From: Phymorhynchus buccinoides
Lineage: Eukaryota; Mollusca; Gastropoda; Neogastropoda; Raphitomidae
DNA: 64,000 nt
Reading direction: 5' to 3'
Assembly: GCA_017654935.2 (NCBI GenBank)
Contig: CM065711.1
Location: forward strand, 25,950,058 to 26,014,057
The notes beneath the pieces are model-generated. The model was not told the origin of the DNA and made no database searches. It saw nothing but the letters and a program-made list of their open reading frames with translations. Made by a program: the position numbers and the translations under genes. Shown one piece after another: positions 1 to 10,500 of the stretch (positions are counted from its first letter, which is position 1; every line of letters starts with the position of its first letter).

Positions 1-159
1 AAAGCTTGATGGCGCATTGCAGGCAGAACAGATCGCCCTCGGCATCTTTGCAACAGCCGCAGACGTGGTTCTCGCTCAGGGTTTTCTCGCTCTCCGCTAC
101 CGCCTCTGTGGCGAAGTCCGTTGGCAAAGTGTCCACCAGAGAGGCCACGTCGTCTTGAC
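1..159 (-). CDS. TRIM-like B-box exon, 5' part (unit Z), cut by window start
   Basis: Minus-strand coding sequence nearly identical to 63801-63959 and similar to 36421-36580. It encodes the start of the B-box exon (acidic lead, then CGCC and CLQCAIKL, the first zinc-ligand pairs of B-box 1). The exon is taken to begin at 159 after a ttgaag acceptor, by analogy with the two complete paralogues of 467 nt; the rest lies left of the window. In TRIM proteins this region follows the RING, and a RING exon lies upstream on the same strand at 1347-1545, so the two plausibly belong to one gene. A MITE (187-361) sits immediately upstream in the presumed intron. Whether this copy is expressed cannot be told. 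Confidence 0.7.
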
Positions 160-186
160 CTTCAATAATAACAACTGGCACTTGTA

Positions 187-361
187 CGGTGGAACCTCCC
201 TTATAAGACTAAAAAAATAGTCCCAAATGAGGTCTTATAAGGGAGGGGTCTTATAAGGGAGGTAATTTTAATACTTACAAAGAAGGGCAATGTATCAGAG
301 AAGTAGGTCTTGTATGGGAGGGAGTCTTATAATGGGAGGTCTTATAAGGGAGGTTCCACTG
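187..361 (-). mobile_element. pogo/Tigger-like MITE, copy A
   Basis: Near-palindromic 175-bp element with terminal inverted repeats of the form CAGTGGAACCTCCCTTATAA, flanked by TA (185-186 and 362-363). The left terminus reads CGGTGGAACC, sharing that G with the copy starting at 63987. TA target duplications and CAGTGGAAC termini are typical of Tc1/mariner-pogo superfamily non-autonomous elements. It has no coding capacity. Confidence 0.8.
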
Positions 362-431
362 TATAGCGCACATGTCTAGAAAATTCTATTTGTGGGGCTT
401 TACAAAGAAATAGAACTACAAACATTCCCAT

Positions 432-951
<520 letters not shown>

Positions 952-1045
952 GCACAGTGGCAGCATGTTCGCTTCGTGTCATGTAAACCCGAGTTCGAAC
1001 CTGGGTACAGGGGATTTTTCCTCTCACTTTGCACTAGGCCTTGCG

Positions 1046-1076
<31 letters not shown>

Positions 1077-1281
1077 CGTGTGCTCATGCACTTAGCACAC
1101 GTTAAGCCCAGAGGCAATGAAAAAGTTGTCATTTGGTCCAAATTTACACACCCCCCTCCCTTCCTTCCTCATCAGTCACACAAAAATCATATGAAAAAAA
1201 AAATAATTGGGCCTCTGGTTGCGACGCACTCTCCAGGTGGGAGTAACCCGAATTTCACAGACACCTCTGTGACTATAATGT
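952..1281 (+). mobile_element. tRNA-derived SINE
   Basis: The head (about 952-1012) resembles a tRNA with A-box-like sequence (agtggcagcatg) and a good B box (gagttcgaacctgg). It is followed by a body with a domain reading ggtctttcggatgagacg and aaccgaggtcccgtgtg, a pattern I recognise from invertebrate tRNA-SINEs. The 3' end runs into a TAGCC/TAACC pentamer tail. It lies between the B-box and RING exons of TRIM unit Z. Subfamily not assigned. Confidence 0.75.
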
Positions 1282-1282
1282 A

Positions 1283-1341
1283 CTTAGCCTAGCCTAGCCT
1301 AACCTAACCTAGCCTAGCCTAGCCTAGCCTAACCTAACCCA
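1283..1341. repeat. TAGCC/TAACC pentanucleotide tract
   Basis: About eleven pentamers mixing TAGCC and TAACC, directly after the SINE body. Probably the SINE tail or a microsatellite grown from it. It ends at the splice donor of the RING exon. Confidence 0.8.
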
Positions 1342-1346
1342 CACAC

Positions 1347-1545
1347 CTTTGATGTCTGAAGCTGGAAGGATCGGCCTGAGGCACAGTGGGCAGCCAGCCT
1401 CACGTCCCAGCTTCTGCATCCAAGCCAGCACACACTTGTAGCAGACCAGGTGAGCGCAGGGCAGTAACTTGGGATGGATAAAGCCATCGTGACACACGGG
1501 ACAGTCCATGTCGCTTTCAACTGGTTCCGCTGCTGCTGCTGCCAT
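1347..1545 (-). CDS. TRIM-like RING finger first coding exon
   Basis: A start codon at 1545 opens MAAAAAEPVESDMD, followed by a complete C3HC4 RING: Cys15, Cys18, Cys30, His32, Cys35, Cys38, Cys52 and Cys55 of the predicted protein. RING fingers of this kind bind two zinc ions and recruit a ubiquitin-charged E2, so this is probably an E3 ligase N-terminus. The exon ends in AAAG followed by GTGTGTGG, a usable 5' splice site at 1346-1345, leaving 66 codons plus one base. The next exon downstream on this strand in the window is the B-box exon at 159-1. The frame stays open upstream of the Met, but that stretch is low-complexity (polypyrimidine/poly-Glu) and is not believed to be coding. Confidence 0.75.
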
Positions 1546-1859
1546 GACTGGAGGGGGGGGGGATACAATTATTTTAATACGAAACGGTACACGAGTTTTA
1601 CAGCTCAATTTGTTTTCTTCTTCTTCTTTTTCTTGGTTTACATTAATTTTTATTGAGTAACACATAGAAAAGCAGCGACATAAACAAATGAGAACGAGCA
1701 CAACAAGCTTAAAGCTTATACAAGGCGCTCAAACACATGTAGATTATACAGTATTGGCTGCCACAAGTAATGAGAGACTGGAACAGAACAGGATGATGAA
1801 AATGATAGCATACAAAATGTGCACGAACAAGCAAGCAACATTTTCTTCAGTGTGTCTGC

Positions 1860-1925
1860 ATGTATATATATATATATATGGGTACTCGTGCGCGTGTGTA
1901 TGCGTGTCTGTGTGCATGTGTGTAT

Positions 1926-1981
<56 letters not shown>

Positions 1982-2057
1982 GACACTGGAAAACTTTATT
2001 TGACAAGGATAAAGATTTTAGGCGATGCCTATTCTTACAATCTGTCCTTGTAGAGAC

Positions 2058-2091
<34 letters not shown>
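1860..2091. repeat. TA, GT and GA microsatellites
   Basis: (TA)n at about 1861-1878, mixed GT to about 1925, (GA)n at 1929-1978 and again at 2057-2090. No gene recognised between 1546 and 2232. Confidence 0.85.
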
Positions 2092-2092
<1 letters not shown>

Positions 2093-2232
2093 CTCGCATG
2101 AATTGTTATTAGTATTTTATTTCTGTTATTATTGTGTTTTTTCCTCGTTACGTTTTATTTCTATTATTTAAATAGGCGGATTTGTAAAAAGGCCTTCAAT
2201 GTGCCTAAATCTTTACCCATTAAAAAAAAATT

Positions 2233-2705
2233 CATTCATTCATTCATTCTTTTTCTTTTGCATTCCCAGGCCATATGGCCATAATGGGTAAGGTACATAT
2301 GTGTCCGGTTTTCAGTTTTCACTGGTCTCCCCACTGCGTACAGCCGACACATTCTGATTTTGGAGGAGCTCAAAGATTGGAAGAAGTTTTTGGAAAAAAG
2401 GCAGGAATGGGGCCAATAAGTCAGAAAGATAGTAGATGATAGAAAGCAAAGGGAAAAGGCAGAGTCAAAGAGAGTGAAAGACAAGAGGAAGTTACAAGCA
2501 CAGAACTTCCAGAAGGTGGGGGAACTAGTTTTACGAAAGACTGCCCGGTATCCCCACGGGGAGAGACTCGTGGAGGGGGCGGGGTCGTCCAGCTCCCCGT
2601 ATGGAGGCACGAGACATCCACCCACTGCCCAAATTCATTCATTCAATCGCTTAGAATCTAAGCCCGTGCATAAGTTAGACCCATTTCCTGTCATATGAGC
2701 GCAAA
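2233..2705 (-). repeat. Dispersed repeat family DR-1, copy 1
   Basis: Reverse-orientation copy of an element seen many times in this window. Markers in the sense direction are a ccaccttctggaag motif, a tttgactctgcc/ccctttgctt block, cagccgaag and ggcgcataacggcagcat. Contains a gtatccccacggggag short hairpin. It has no ORF and is non-autonomous; the class is unknown. Confidence 0.6.
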
Positions 2706-2990
2706 TGCATCATGCTGCCGTTATGCGCCCAACAAGGAAATATTAGGCCCAGTCTTCGGCTGGAGAAAGTTCTAAATTGTGTTTCTTGAAGAAGAAAAAA
2801 AGGCAGGAGAATGAACCAATAAATCAGAAAATAGTAGAGGCTAGACTATACTTAAGCAAAAGGAAAAGGCAGAGTCAAAGAGAGTGAGAGAGGAAGTTAC
2901 AAGCACAGAATTTCCAGAAGGTGTGGGAACTATTTGTACAAAAGACACACACACGGTATCAGCATGGGGGGAAAAGGTATTTTTTTCAAA
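2706..2990 (-). repeat. Dispersed repeat DR-1, copy 2
   Basis: A second reverse copy directly following the first, with the same order of marker blocks (atgctgccgttatgcgcc near 2712, agagtcaaagagagtg near 2870, cttccagaaggtg-type block near 2908). The head-to-tail arrangement suggests a local duplication or paired insertion. Confidence 0.6.
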
Positions 2991-2998
2991 TCTTAATA

Positions 2999-3189
2999 CA
3001 GTGGAACCTCCCTTATAACTTAATATAAGACCTCCCATATAAGACTCCCTCCCACATAAGGCCTACTTCTCTGAGACATTGCCCTTCTTAGTAAGTATTA
3101 AAATTGCCTCCCTTATAAATATAAGACCCCTCCCTTATAAGACCTCATTTTGGATGGTTTTTGAAGGTCTACTAAGGGAAGTTCCACTG
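2999..3189 (+). mobile_element. pogo/Tigger-like MITE, copy B
   Basis: CAGTGGAACCTCCC...GGAAGTTCCACTG inverted termini with flanking TA at 2997-2998 and 3190-3191. Internal order is the reverse of copy A. Confidence 0.8.
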
Positions 3190-3305
3190 TAATAGACATT
3201 GATTCTTTTGATTAAAAGCATACGCCATCGCCTAGTGAAATCAAAGGACTAGAAACGCCAGTAGACCCAGTCTAGTACTACAAGGAAGAAGAATGGTTCA
3301 GACAT

Positions 3306-3355
3306 GGTCACTGACTTATCATATCATATCATATCATATCATATCATATCATATA
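3306..3355. repeat. (ATCAT)n pentanucleotide repeat
   Basis: About eight tandem ATCAT units. The flanking 3356-3534 is AT-rich with nothing recognised. Confidence 0.85.
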
Positions 3356-3534
3356 CGGCATATAGGCTTTTAAATAGCCTTTAGCCTGCTATTTCCTTTT
3401 AGTTTATAAGGAAACGCAATTTAAAAAAATGTGTTTTTTGATTTTGTTATTTTTTTTATATATATATATTTTTATTTTTTTTAAAGAGTACAACATACAG
3501 TGAAAACAAGCAAACTGATCTGCATACTAATTAA

Positions 3535-3790
3535 TTACTGAATACTTATGTTAGTATGGAAGCAATAATCTTCCCAAAAATTATCTAATTTGTTTTTAAA
3601 ACTATTGAGTGTTCCTGCGGTTGCAGTATCATTTGGTAGAGAATTCCAATTGTTAATAACCCTGTTTGTAAAAAAATTTGCATAAATATTAGTTTGAACT
3701 AATGATTTTGTTAGTTTTAAGGAGTGTAGTATCATAATATCCATTTAAGATCTTAAAAGTTTCAATCATATCTCCCTGTGCTCTTATACA
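3535..3790 (-). pseudogene. LINE reverse transcriptase C-terminal fragment
   Basis: The minus strand encodes a tail containing FFTNRVINNWNSLP, the typical C-terminal signature of CR1/jockey-like ORF2 proteins. A preceding GDMIETF-like piece lies in another frame around 3745-3790, so at least one frameshift is present. It lacks the three-way-junction 3' structure found on the other LINEs here, so it is probably another subfamily. Dead fragment. Confidence 0.7.
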
Positions 3791-4303
3791 ATTTTCCCCA
3801 AAATAAATTACCCTTAAATGTGCAGAACAAACATTCTCTTAGTGCTTTTGAATTATACCTCTGTCTGTGTGCACGGGTGCAACTACACAAAATGAAAAAA
3901 CCTGAAAGGTCGGGGTCTAGGGGTAATGTCCACCTGCAGCTGAAGAAAAAAAAAGATTTTTGAAGGTATTTTAGTTTGCTTTTTCCACAATTTATGCAAT
4001 ACAAATGCTTGTTTTAAAGTGTTTGAAAAATACAGTAGACACACAAAGATCTTGCTTGACAAATTTGAAAAAAAGGAAATTCCTTTTCTGGTAAAATTCA
4101 AAAACAGGAAATCCTTGTATAGCAGGAAAAGTTGCACCCATGTTTGTGTGAAAGTCTGTTTAAGGTCCTCCGGCCTGGAACAGGCACATATGGGACATTT
4201 TTGATGATCCCTGGAATCTTTTAGCCAGGCCCTGGGTGCGACAACAACACATAGAATTTTTTTTAGAAAAGAACAGATGGATGTTGTTGATCTACAAGGT
4301 TGT
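3791..4303. other. No gene recognised
   Basis: AT-rich sequence. A short stretch near 4200-4250 (gatccctggaatctt followed by agccaggccc) resembles the end of dispersed family DR-2. The open frames here show no recognisable motif. Confidence 0.4.
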
Positions 4304-4655
4304 TGCGGCGCCCCAGGATCATGACCAGCTACAGGATGACCTCCATCGACTCGTTGAGTGGGAGAAGAGCTGGGACATGGTTTTCCACCATGGCAAGTGT
4401 AACACCTTGAGCGTATCAAGAAGCAGAAAGCCCCAGCAGCATCATTACCAGCTGCATGGCCACAACTTGCAAGCAGTCGACTCCATCAAGTACCTTGGAG
4501 TGACTCTGACAAAGGAGCTGAGCTGGAAGAAGCACGTCGAGAACATCTGCGCGCAAGCCAACAAGACTCTAGGCTTCCTGAGAAGAAATTTGAAAGTCAG
4601 CCCCCAGATCATCAGGGAGTTGGCCTACAAATCATTCGTCCGTCCGGTCCTATAG
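4304..4655 (+). pseudogene. LINE reverse transcriptase fragment
   Basis: The plus strand encodes LQDDLHRLVEWEKSW, then KCNTLSVSRS, IKYLGVTLTKELSWKKHV and YKSFVRPVL. These are the blocks lying after the catalytic FADD motif in non-LTR reverse transcriptases. The N-terminal catalytic part and the C-terminus are absent, so this is a dead fragment. Opposite in orientation to the neighbouring LINEs. Confidence 0.8.
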
Positions 4656-4907
4656 ACTATAGTATTGTTTTCTGTTGTATTGCTATAAATCTTTGTGTCG
4701 TCTGCGAATATTTAGTTCTACCACTTCTTATGCTGTTGTTGGTGAAGCTCATGATGTTGTTGTCCTAAAAGAAGGCCTAAAAACAACTTCACCACATTTT
4801 ATCTTAATTTAAAGTTCAATTGAAGTTAAATATGAACAGAAACGAAAGTAGATCCTAGTCTAGTCATTTTCATGGAACCGAGAAGCAGAGACGATACAAG
4901 TTGTGTG

Positions 4908-4908
4908 T

Positions 4909-4981
<73 letters not shown>

Positions 4982-5029
4982 GGACTGGCTCATAAGCCTA
5001 GGCCTCGCGGCCTATCAAGTGTCCTGAGA

Positions 5030-5061
<32 letters not shown>
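4908..5061. repeat. (AGT)n tracts flanking the LINE 3' end
   Basis: Two AGT tracts, about 4908-4978 and 5034-5061, on either side of a 3'-terminal LINE structure. Read on the minus strand these are TAC tails, consistent with a microsatellite-type LINE tail that was later expanded. Confidence 0.8.
4982..5024 (-). ncRNA. LINE 3'-terminal RNA three-way junction
   Basis: On the minus strand an outer GGAC/GTCC stem encloses AGGCC-GCGA-GGCCT and a second hairpin GGCT-TATG-AGCC. The same architecture occurs at 8991-9036, 13744-13777 and 29706-29748 with compensating base changes. It is probably the site at which the element's own reverse transcriptase recognises its RNA, by analogy with the 3' stem-loops of other CR1/L2-clade LINEs. 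Confidence 0.65.
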
Positions 5062-5065
<4 letters not shown>

Positions 5066-5255
5066 GGGACCTTCCTTCTTTTTGTACATTTATTATAGTT
5101 GCGCATACGCATTATAATTTTGATATGTTCATTCATCATATTCAAAAAACATTTGTTTACATTTTTGATTGCTGTCCAGAAGACTTTTAAATACATTAGT
5201 ATTAGGTGAACATTTATGTTGAGTAGGAAGAACATTCCAAAACTGTGCAATTCTG

Positions 5256-7187
5256 TTAGTCAGTGCATTTTTTTCTCATATTAGTATTGCTATGGCCCAT
5301 CAGGATTTTCATTTCTGAATTCCTTGTTCTGTTATAATCTGTTAGTTTGAAAATATTAGTAACATCAATGTTAACAAGGCCATTAAATATCTTATACGTC
5401 TCAATCAGGTCCCCTCTCAATCTTCTACCTTTTAAGGAATGTAAATTAAGGTATTTCAGCCTTTCAAGGTAATTCATATCTCTGCATTCTCTCAATAATC
5501 TGGTTGCTCTTCTTTGGATCTTTTCTATAGCTACAGACTGTCTTTTTAAATATGGATGCCATATAATATTTGCATATTCAAGGTGGGGCCTAACAAGGGC
5601 CTTATACAGTTTTAAAAACATGGATCTGTCAAGATATGAAAATGTTCTTTTGATAAGTCTAATCATTTGGTTAGCTTTATTTATAACAGTGTTGATATGA
5701 GTATCAAATGACAAAACAGAATCAAAAGTTACACCTAAATCTTTCTCACTAGTACAGGATTCAATAATTTTGACTGTATCTTCTATACTCATACCATAGT
5801 TTTTTCCTGGATTTTTCTTACCCATATGCAATACTTTACATTTAGAAACATTAAAATACAAATTCCATGTCTTGGACCACTCTATAAGATGATCTAGATC
5901 TTCCTGGATATGGTTAGCATATTTAGAATCGTTGTAAACTTTTGTATCATCTGCAAAAATTTTGCAAGTACTATTGACACACTCTGGAAGGTCATTAATG
6001 AAAACAGTAAAGAGTACTGGGCCTAAGATACTGCCTTGTGGGATACCACTGTAGACCTGCACATGTGAAGATTTGGCTTCATTTATTCTTACCACCTGTG
6101 TTCTCCCGGTTAAAAAACTTCTGGTCCAATTAAGAATACTACCAGTGATACCATAAGCAGACATTTTTGACAATAGACGTTCATGAGGCACTGTATCAAA
6201 AGCCTTTCTAAAAGCAAGGTATATTATATCCACAGTTTTACCCTCATCTAACAATTTGGTTAAGTCCTCAATTACCTCCAGTAACTGTGTGACACAAGAT
6301 CTCTTTTTTCTGAAGCCATGTTGACATTCGGCATACAAGTTGTTGTCGGTTAAATGGTTAACTATTGCATCTCTTATAAATGATTCCAGTATTTTACAGC
6401 ACACACAAGTTAAACTCATTGGCCTATAATTTCCAGGATCAACTTTAGACCCTTTCTTTTAAATAGCAGTCACTTCAGCCTTTAACCAATCATCAGGAAG
6501 CTGTCCTGTCTCAAGAGATTTGTTGAAAATCATACTCAACGGAAGGGCCAATTCGTTACTGAGTTCCTTCAATACACATGGGGGAATTTTATCGGGACCC
6601 TGGGCTTTCTGGGGATTTAGTTCTTGTAACTTTTTTTGCACAGCTGATGGGGTTACTCTAATATCACAAATTGATATATTATTAGATTTAGAACACTGAG
6701 GAGGAGTTGGTATATTATTTGTTTTATAAACACTAGCAAAGAATTCATTTAATGTTTCTGCCTTTTCCTTATCATCTACTGCTACACTATCATCCGCCCT
6801 TTTCAATACACCAATTCCTACATTGGCTTTTGTCTTTTCTTGAACATACTTCCAAAAAGCCTTGGGGTTTTCCTTACAATTTTCTGCAAGCTTTCTTTCG
6901 TAGTTCTTTTTGGCTTTTTTAATTAATTTATTACATGTATAATCATTAAAACCACTGAACTCTTTTGCCTTAAGAGATTTATGTACATAAAGGGCCACCC
7001 CTCTCTTTCTGTCAACATTGGTAAAAAGATCATAATTGGGGATTTGCACATCAAAACACTTGTCATCTAGTCCCTGTCTGTTTTTTGGTAAGGTCTCTGT
7101 AAGCCCTATAATATCAGGTCTTAAATCGTCAATACGAGTAAAAAATTCTTCAACTTTATTGCTTAAACTATCAACGTTACTGTACAA
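5256..7187 (-). pseudogene. LINE ORF2: truncated endonuclease plus reverse transcriptase
   Basis: Reading from 7187, the N-terminus has APE-type endonuclease blocks (YSNVDSLSNK, DIIGLTET, GVALYVHKS). It then jumps at about GFNDYTCNK to the linker region KKAKKNYERKL, so most of the endonuclease (the later catalytic Asp/His blocks) is deleted. The linker and RT start (KAQGPDKIP) follow, then a single in-frame TAA at about 6459-6461 within the usual AIFKKG block. The RT continues in the same frame from 6458 with YLAFRKAFD, GIPQGSILGP and the catalytic FADD. The C-terminal end (about 5256-5290) lacks the usual NRV..WNSLP block because the frame is lost there. RT function is otherwise well preserved in sequence. 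Confidence 0.85.
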
Positions 7188-7287
7188 AAATGTATAACCA
7201 CATGAAATATTTACATTTTTACAATTATTTACAAAATTCTTTGGTGCTGTATGCTGGGACTGTCACCTATTCCCTGAAGGACGACCC

Positions 7288-8229
7288 TCATCGCTGGTCT
7301 GTCCTTCCTTCTTGTCTCCACCTGCTCCTGACTCCGTCTGCAGGCTTAAGCTTCGACACTAGCTTCCAGTTTCGAATCACCAGATCCTTTTCACCTTTTC
7401 GCGTTCGCAGTCTTTTTTCTGTCAGTAGGTCCTGTAATATTTGTCTTTCTTTGGGGATCAGATCATTGTTGAAATAGATTTTCTTTTTTGGATCTGTACT
7501 TCCCTGACTGATTGAGAAAGCTTGTTTCATAACTTCTTTTTTCTTTTTCTCTGTACTGACCGTCACCCTAAGCATTCTAGGCCTAGTCCCTCCCTGCTTG
7601 CCAAGCCTGACAGGATCAGAAAGGTCGCCTCTCTCAAGGGAAACTGAACTTTTACTGAGCAGGTGCTGCACCTCCTCCATGTCATCTTTCTTCCTTTCAT
7701 CAGCAGTTGGTTTAGCACTTTCCTTCAAGTTGACTATTATAATATTTTTCTTCCTTTTTTCCTGCTCATCCCTTTCCTCGAAAGCTTCAGTCAGTTTCTG
7801 ATCAATTATTTCATTGATTTTTTCTTCCTGTTGTTTGTTCAATACCTCATTTTCAAGCTTGTCAAATCTTTTCTGAAACATTTTCATCATCTCGTCTATC
7901 TTTGACTCCAGCCGAGTCTGGCCTTCTGCGTTGCTTACTGTGCATGACTCACACACCCAATGAACGCTCTGTATCTTGCTCACGGAATCAAAGGTATCCT
8001 TGTTGAGGCTTGTACAGGGTTGATGAACCCAGTGTTTACAGTTGTAGCACTCTATTGAGGGGATGTTATTGTCACCTGGTTCTTCACATGGATTATCACA
8101 AACGAGACACTGCCATACTGCTAGCATAGACAGAGACGCTCTCTGCCCTTTCTCACTATTTGCCGTGTCTGAAACGCTCTTTTCACCACTAGTACTAGTA
8201 GAGGTACTTCCTCTGGTACTTTGTTTCAT
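7288..8229 (-). CDS. LINE ORF1: PHD-type zinc finger, coiled coil, L1-ORF1-like domain
   Basis: Intact 313-codon ORF on the minus strand beginning with a Ser/Thr-rich leader. Residues about 40-96 hold Cys pairs and a CKHWVHQPC block followed by WVCESC, a PHD-like zinc finger seen in ORF1 of CR1-type LINEs. A charged coiled-coil stretch (about 105-160) follows, then KKNIIIVNLKES, a signature of the RRM-like ORF1 core, with a basic C-terminal part. ORF1 proteins of this kind bind the element RNA and act as chaperones in the ribonucleoprotein. The end of ORF1 lies 100 nt before the ORF2 start. The frame is undamaged, unlike ORF2. Confidence 0.8.
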   Translation of the reverse strand: MKQSTRGSTSTSTSGEKSVSDTANSEKGQRASLSMLAVWQCLVCDNPCEEPGDNNIPSIECYNCKHWVHQPCTSLNKDTFDSVSKIQSVHWVCESCTVSNAEGQTRLESKIDEMMKMFQKRFDKLENEVLNKQQEEKINEIIDQKLTEAFEERDEQEKRKKNIIIVNLKESAKPTADERKKDDMEEVQHLLSKSSVSLERGDLSDPVRLGKQGGTRPRMLRVTVSTEKKKKEVMKQAFSISQGSTDPKKKIYFNNDLIPKERQILQDLLTEKRLRTRKGEKDLVIRNWKLVSKLKPADGVRSRWRQEGRTDQR

Positions 8230-8852
8230 TGTACTTTGCTAAATGCAAAATCACTTACTTCAAAAACAACAATAGACCAGAAGAAATACAAGAAAGTGTT
8301 ACCTGTTTCCTTGGGTTAGACCACAGTTAGATATGTTGGTACTTGTGCGAAAAGAAAGATCGTGATGTAGTGAAAACGAAAGTGAACACTGTGAGTGAAA
8401 TGTTAACAACAACAAACCACCTTATTTCTCATCAAAAATCTTCTCAAACAGTCTAACAAACACACAAGATAAATCCTGTGTGTTCCCAAACTTATAATAA
8501 ATCTTCCTAGCAAACGTTGACGCTAATAGAAGCGGCTGTCCAAAGTTAAAGACAATTTCTTTAGTACCACGAAATCGGACAGGTCCGCCATTGGCGACGC
8601 ATGCGCAACCTGTGTTGTTTTGTTTTTATGATATAAAGAAAAAAAGGGCATGACAGTTGAAATCAGCAGACTAAACAGACTTATTTACGTTTTACAAGGG
8701 TATGACTTTTTGGCACATATCTTGTCATTTCCACATCTTACTTACGTGTTCCGTGTGGTCGGTCGTCTTCTTCTTTCACCGCCCCTGCTTGTGAAAACAA
8801 ACGGAGTGATCTCCCCTGGTTAATCAAACCAAAAACTTTTGATGCGCGCGCG

Positions 8853-8972
8853 CGCGTGGTGTGTGTGTGTGTGTGTGTGTGTTCGTGCACGTGTGTGTGT
8901 GTGTGTTGTGTGTTGTGTGTGTTCGCACGCACACGCGAGTGTGTCAGTGCGTGTGTGTGTGTGTGTCTGTTA
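8853..8972. repeat. (GT)n microsatellite
   Basis: Imperfect GT tract preceded by a GCGCGCGCGC run at about 8843. 8621-8852 holds no recognised gene. Confidence 0.85.
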
Positions 8973-8990
8973 GGTTAGGTATTACTATTA

Positions 8991-9421
8991 GGGACAGGCT
9001 TTCTCAGCCTAGGCCTTGCGGCCTATAAAAAGTCCCATCATTGGCCGGCCGGGATACATTTTGATTTTGCATTGGGGTCTGACACAAAAAATACATTTAT
9101 ACAAGTAATCAAATCATCTTTATTAATTACTAATCCAATTCCAGAAAGAGATCTATACATTTTGGTAATTCGTCCACAAGATTATTGAAACTAGGTGCAT
9201 ATTTGATATTAGTAGGGAGATCATTCCAGTATGAAGCAACTCTGTTAGAAAAACATTTCCTAATGTTAGTACGGCAGTGTTTAATATAAAAAAATTGCCC
9301 TCAGACCTTCTTGTATTATATCATATTGTCATACAGTGAATATAGTGAGTCAACAGAAATATGGTCTATTTTATTGAATATTTTATATGTTTGAATGAGG
9401 TCTCCTCTCAATCTTCTTCCT
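8991..9421 (-). pseudogene. LINE 3' fragment with terminal three-way junction
   Basis: The minus strand from 9421 reads GRRLRGDLIQTYKIFN, the RT C-terminal region shared with the copies at 5256 and 13836, followed by a decayed remainder. It ends in a GGGAC...GTCCC structure (9036-8991) with hairpins AGGCC-GCAA-GGCCT and AGGCT-GAGA-AAGCCT. The tail is AATAGTAATAC. 5'-truncated copy of the same LINE family. Confidence 0.8.
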
Positions 9422-9422
9422 T

Positions 9423-9464
9423 GTGTGTGTGTGTGTCAGTGTTCGCGCGCACACGAGTGTGTCA

Positions 9465-9521
<57 letters not shown>

Positions 9522-9625
9522 TTCCGTGTGTGCGTGTGTCACCTGCGTGCATTTGTGAATATGCCGCGGCGTGTGTGTGTGTGTGTGCGTGCGCGCGCAC
9601 GCGCGCATGCATGTGTTTACATATT
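9423..9625. repeat. GT and GA microsatellites
   Basis: GT-rich tract, then (GA)n at 9474-9519, then GT and alternating GC near 9590-9605. Nothing recognised in 9626-10086. Confidence 0.85.
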
Positions 9626-10086
9626 TATGCTTGACTGAGCTTGCATGCACACTCAAGCGTTGGTGTTGAGAGGCATCCATGGATTGCCCCCCACATGCCA
9701 ATTACAAACCCTCAGACTGCAGCACAAATTAAGCTGGTGTGAGAGTCAGAACCATGTCACCTTTGCACTATACTGGTTCTTTACTAGTCTTCCTTAGTAC
9801 TGCAGCCTAATGGATTTGAGTGCTTGAGGTGAGCTTTCGCAACATCAATCGTCCTAACTTCTCCGCCTTCGAAGAAAAAATCCGTTTAACGTCCTCTGGT
9901 CTGAAACAGATACATCTGATCTGGATCTGGATTCATACGTCGCAGACGTACACCACTTCTGACGATAGACGCGACGGAACTAGGAAGGCGCATTCCCTAT
10001 TAGAATTAAAAGAAAAAGATAGAAAGGAGAAAGACCTACTGCTTACCCTGGGTTAAGACCATTAATTAAACCCCCCCACGAGACAT

Positions 10087-10500
10087 AAGTAGATATAAAC
10101 TGGTGGGAACGATCCTGGAGGCAATGCCCGGAGGCAGTGCAACACCAGGAAAGTCCCGATATTATTGTGACCTTCTCTTTCTGTGTTCCCAGGCCATAAG
10201 GCCGCACTGGGTGAGCTACGTATGTCACGGTGTCCGGTTTTCAGTTTTTTACTGGTCTCCCCGCTGCGTTCAGCTGACACATTCAGATTTCGGGGAAGCT
10301 CAAAGCAGAAAATTATTTGGAAGATTTTTTTTAAAGGGCAGGAGAATGGGCCAAAGAGTCGGGGGGGGGGGGGGGGGGGGAAATAGTATATGACAGCTAA
10401 AGCAATTAAGGAAAACGCAGAGTCGATCAAAGATAATGATAGATTAGAGGAAGTTGCAAGAACAGAAGTTCCAGAAGGTGGGGGGACTACTTGCACTTGC
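10087..10500 (-). repeat. Dispersed repeat DR-1, copy 3
   Basis: Reverse copy containing ggaagctcaaagc, a 21-nt poly-G run at 10360-10380, gcagagtcgatcaaagataatg and ccagaaggtgggggg. The block gatcctggaggcaatgcccgg near 10110 matches the reverse complement of a block at 15645-15670. Confidence 0.55.

Larger units (their letters stand above)
4982..8620 (-). mobile_element. Nearly full-length CR1/jockey-like LINE
   Basis: Minus-strand non-LTR retrotransposon in the order 5'UTR (about 8620-8230), ORF1 (8229-7288), ORF2 (7187-5256), 3'UTR ending in a hairpin structure (5024-4982) and a TAC tail. The 5' limit is not marked by a visible target-site duplication, so 8620 is an estimate; a GC-richer stretch with GCATGCGCA lies at its start. 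ORF2 is disabled by an internal deletion in the endonuclease and one stop codon, so this copy could move only with help. Confidence 0.8.

Noticed and set aside
1283..1341. Arthropod-type TTAGG telomere repeat (CCTAA on this strand)
   Set aside because: Mixed TAGCC/TAACC units directly on a SINE tail, only 59 bp, interior location.
1324..1701. Longer RING ORF starting at 1701
   Set aside because: Upstream part is translated polypyrimidine/poly-Glu sequence; the ATG at 1545 gives a sensible N-terminus, and the coding part ends at the donor at 1347, not at 1324.
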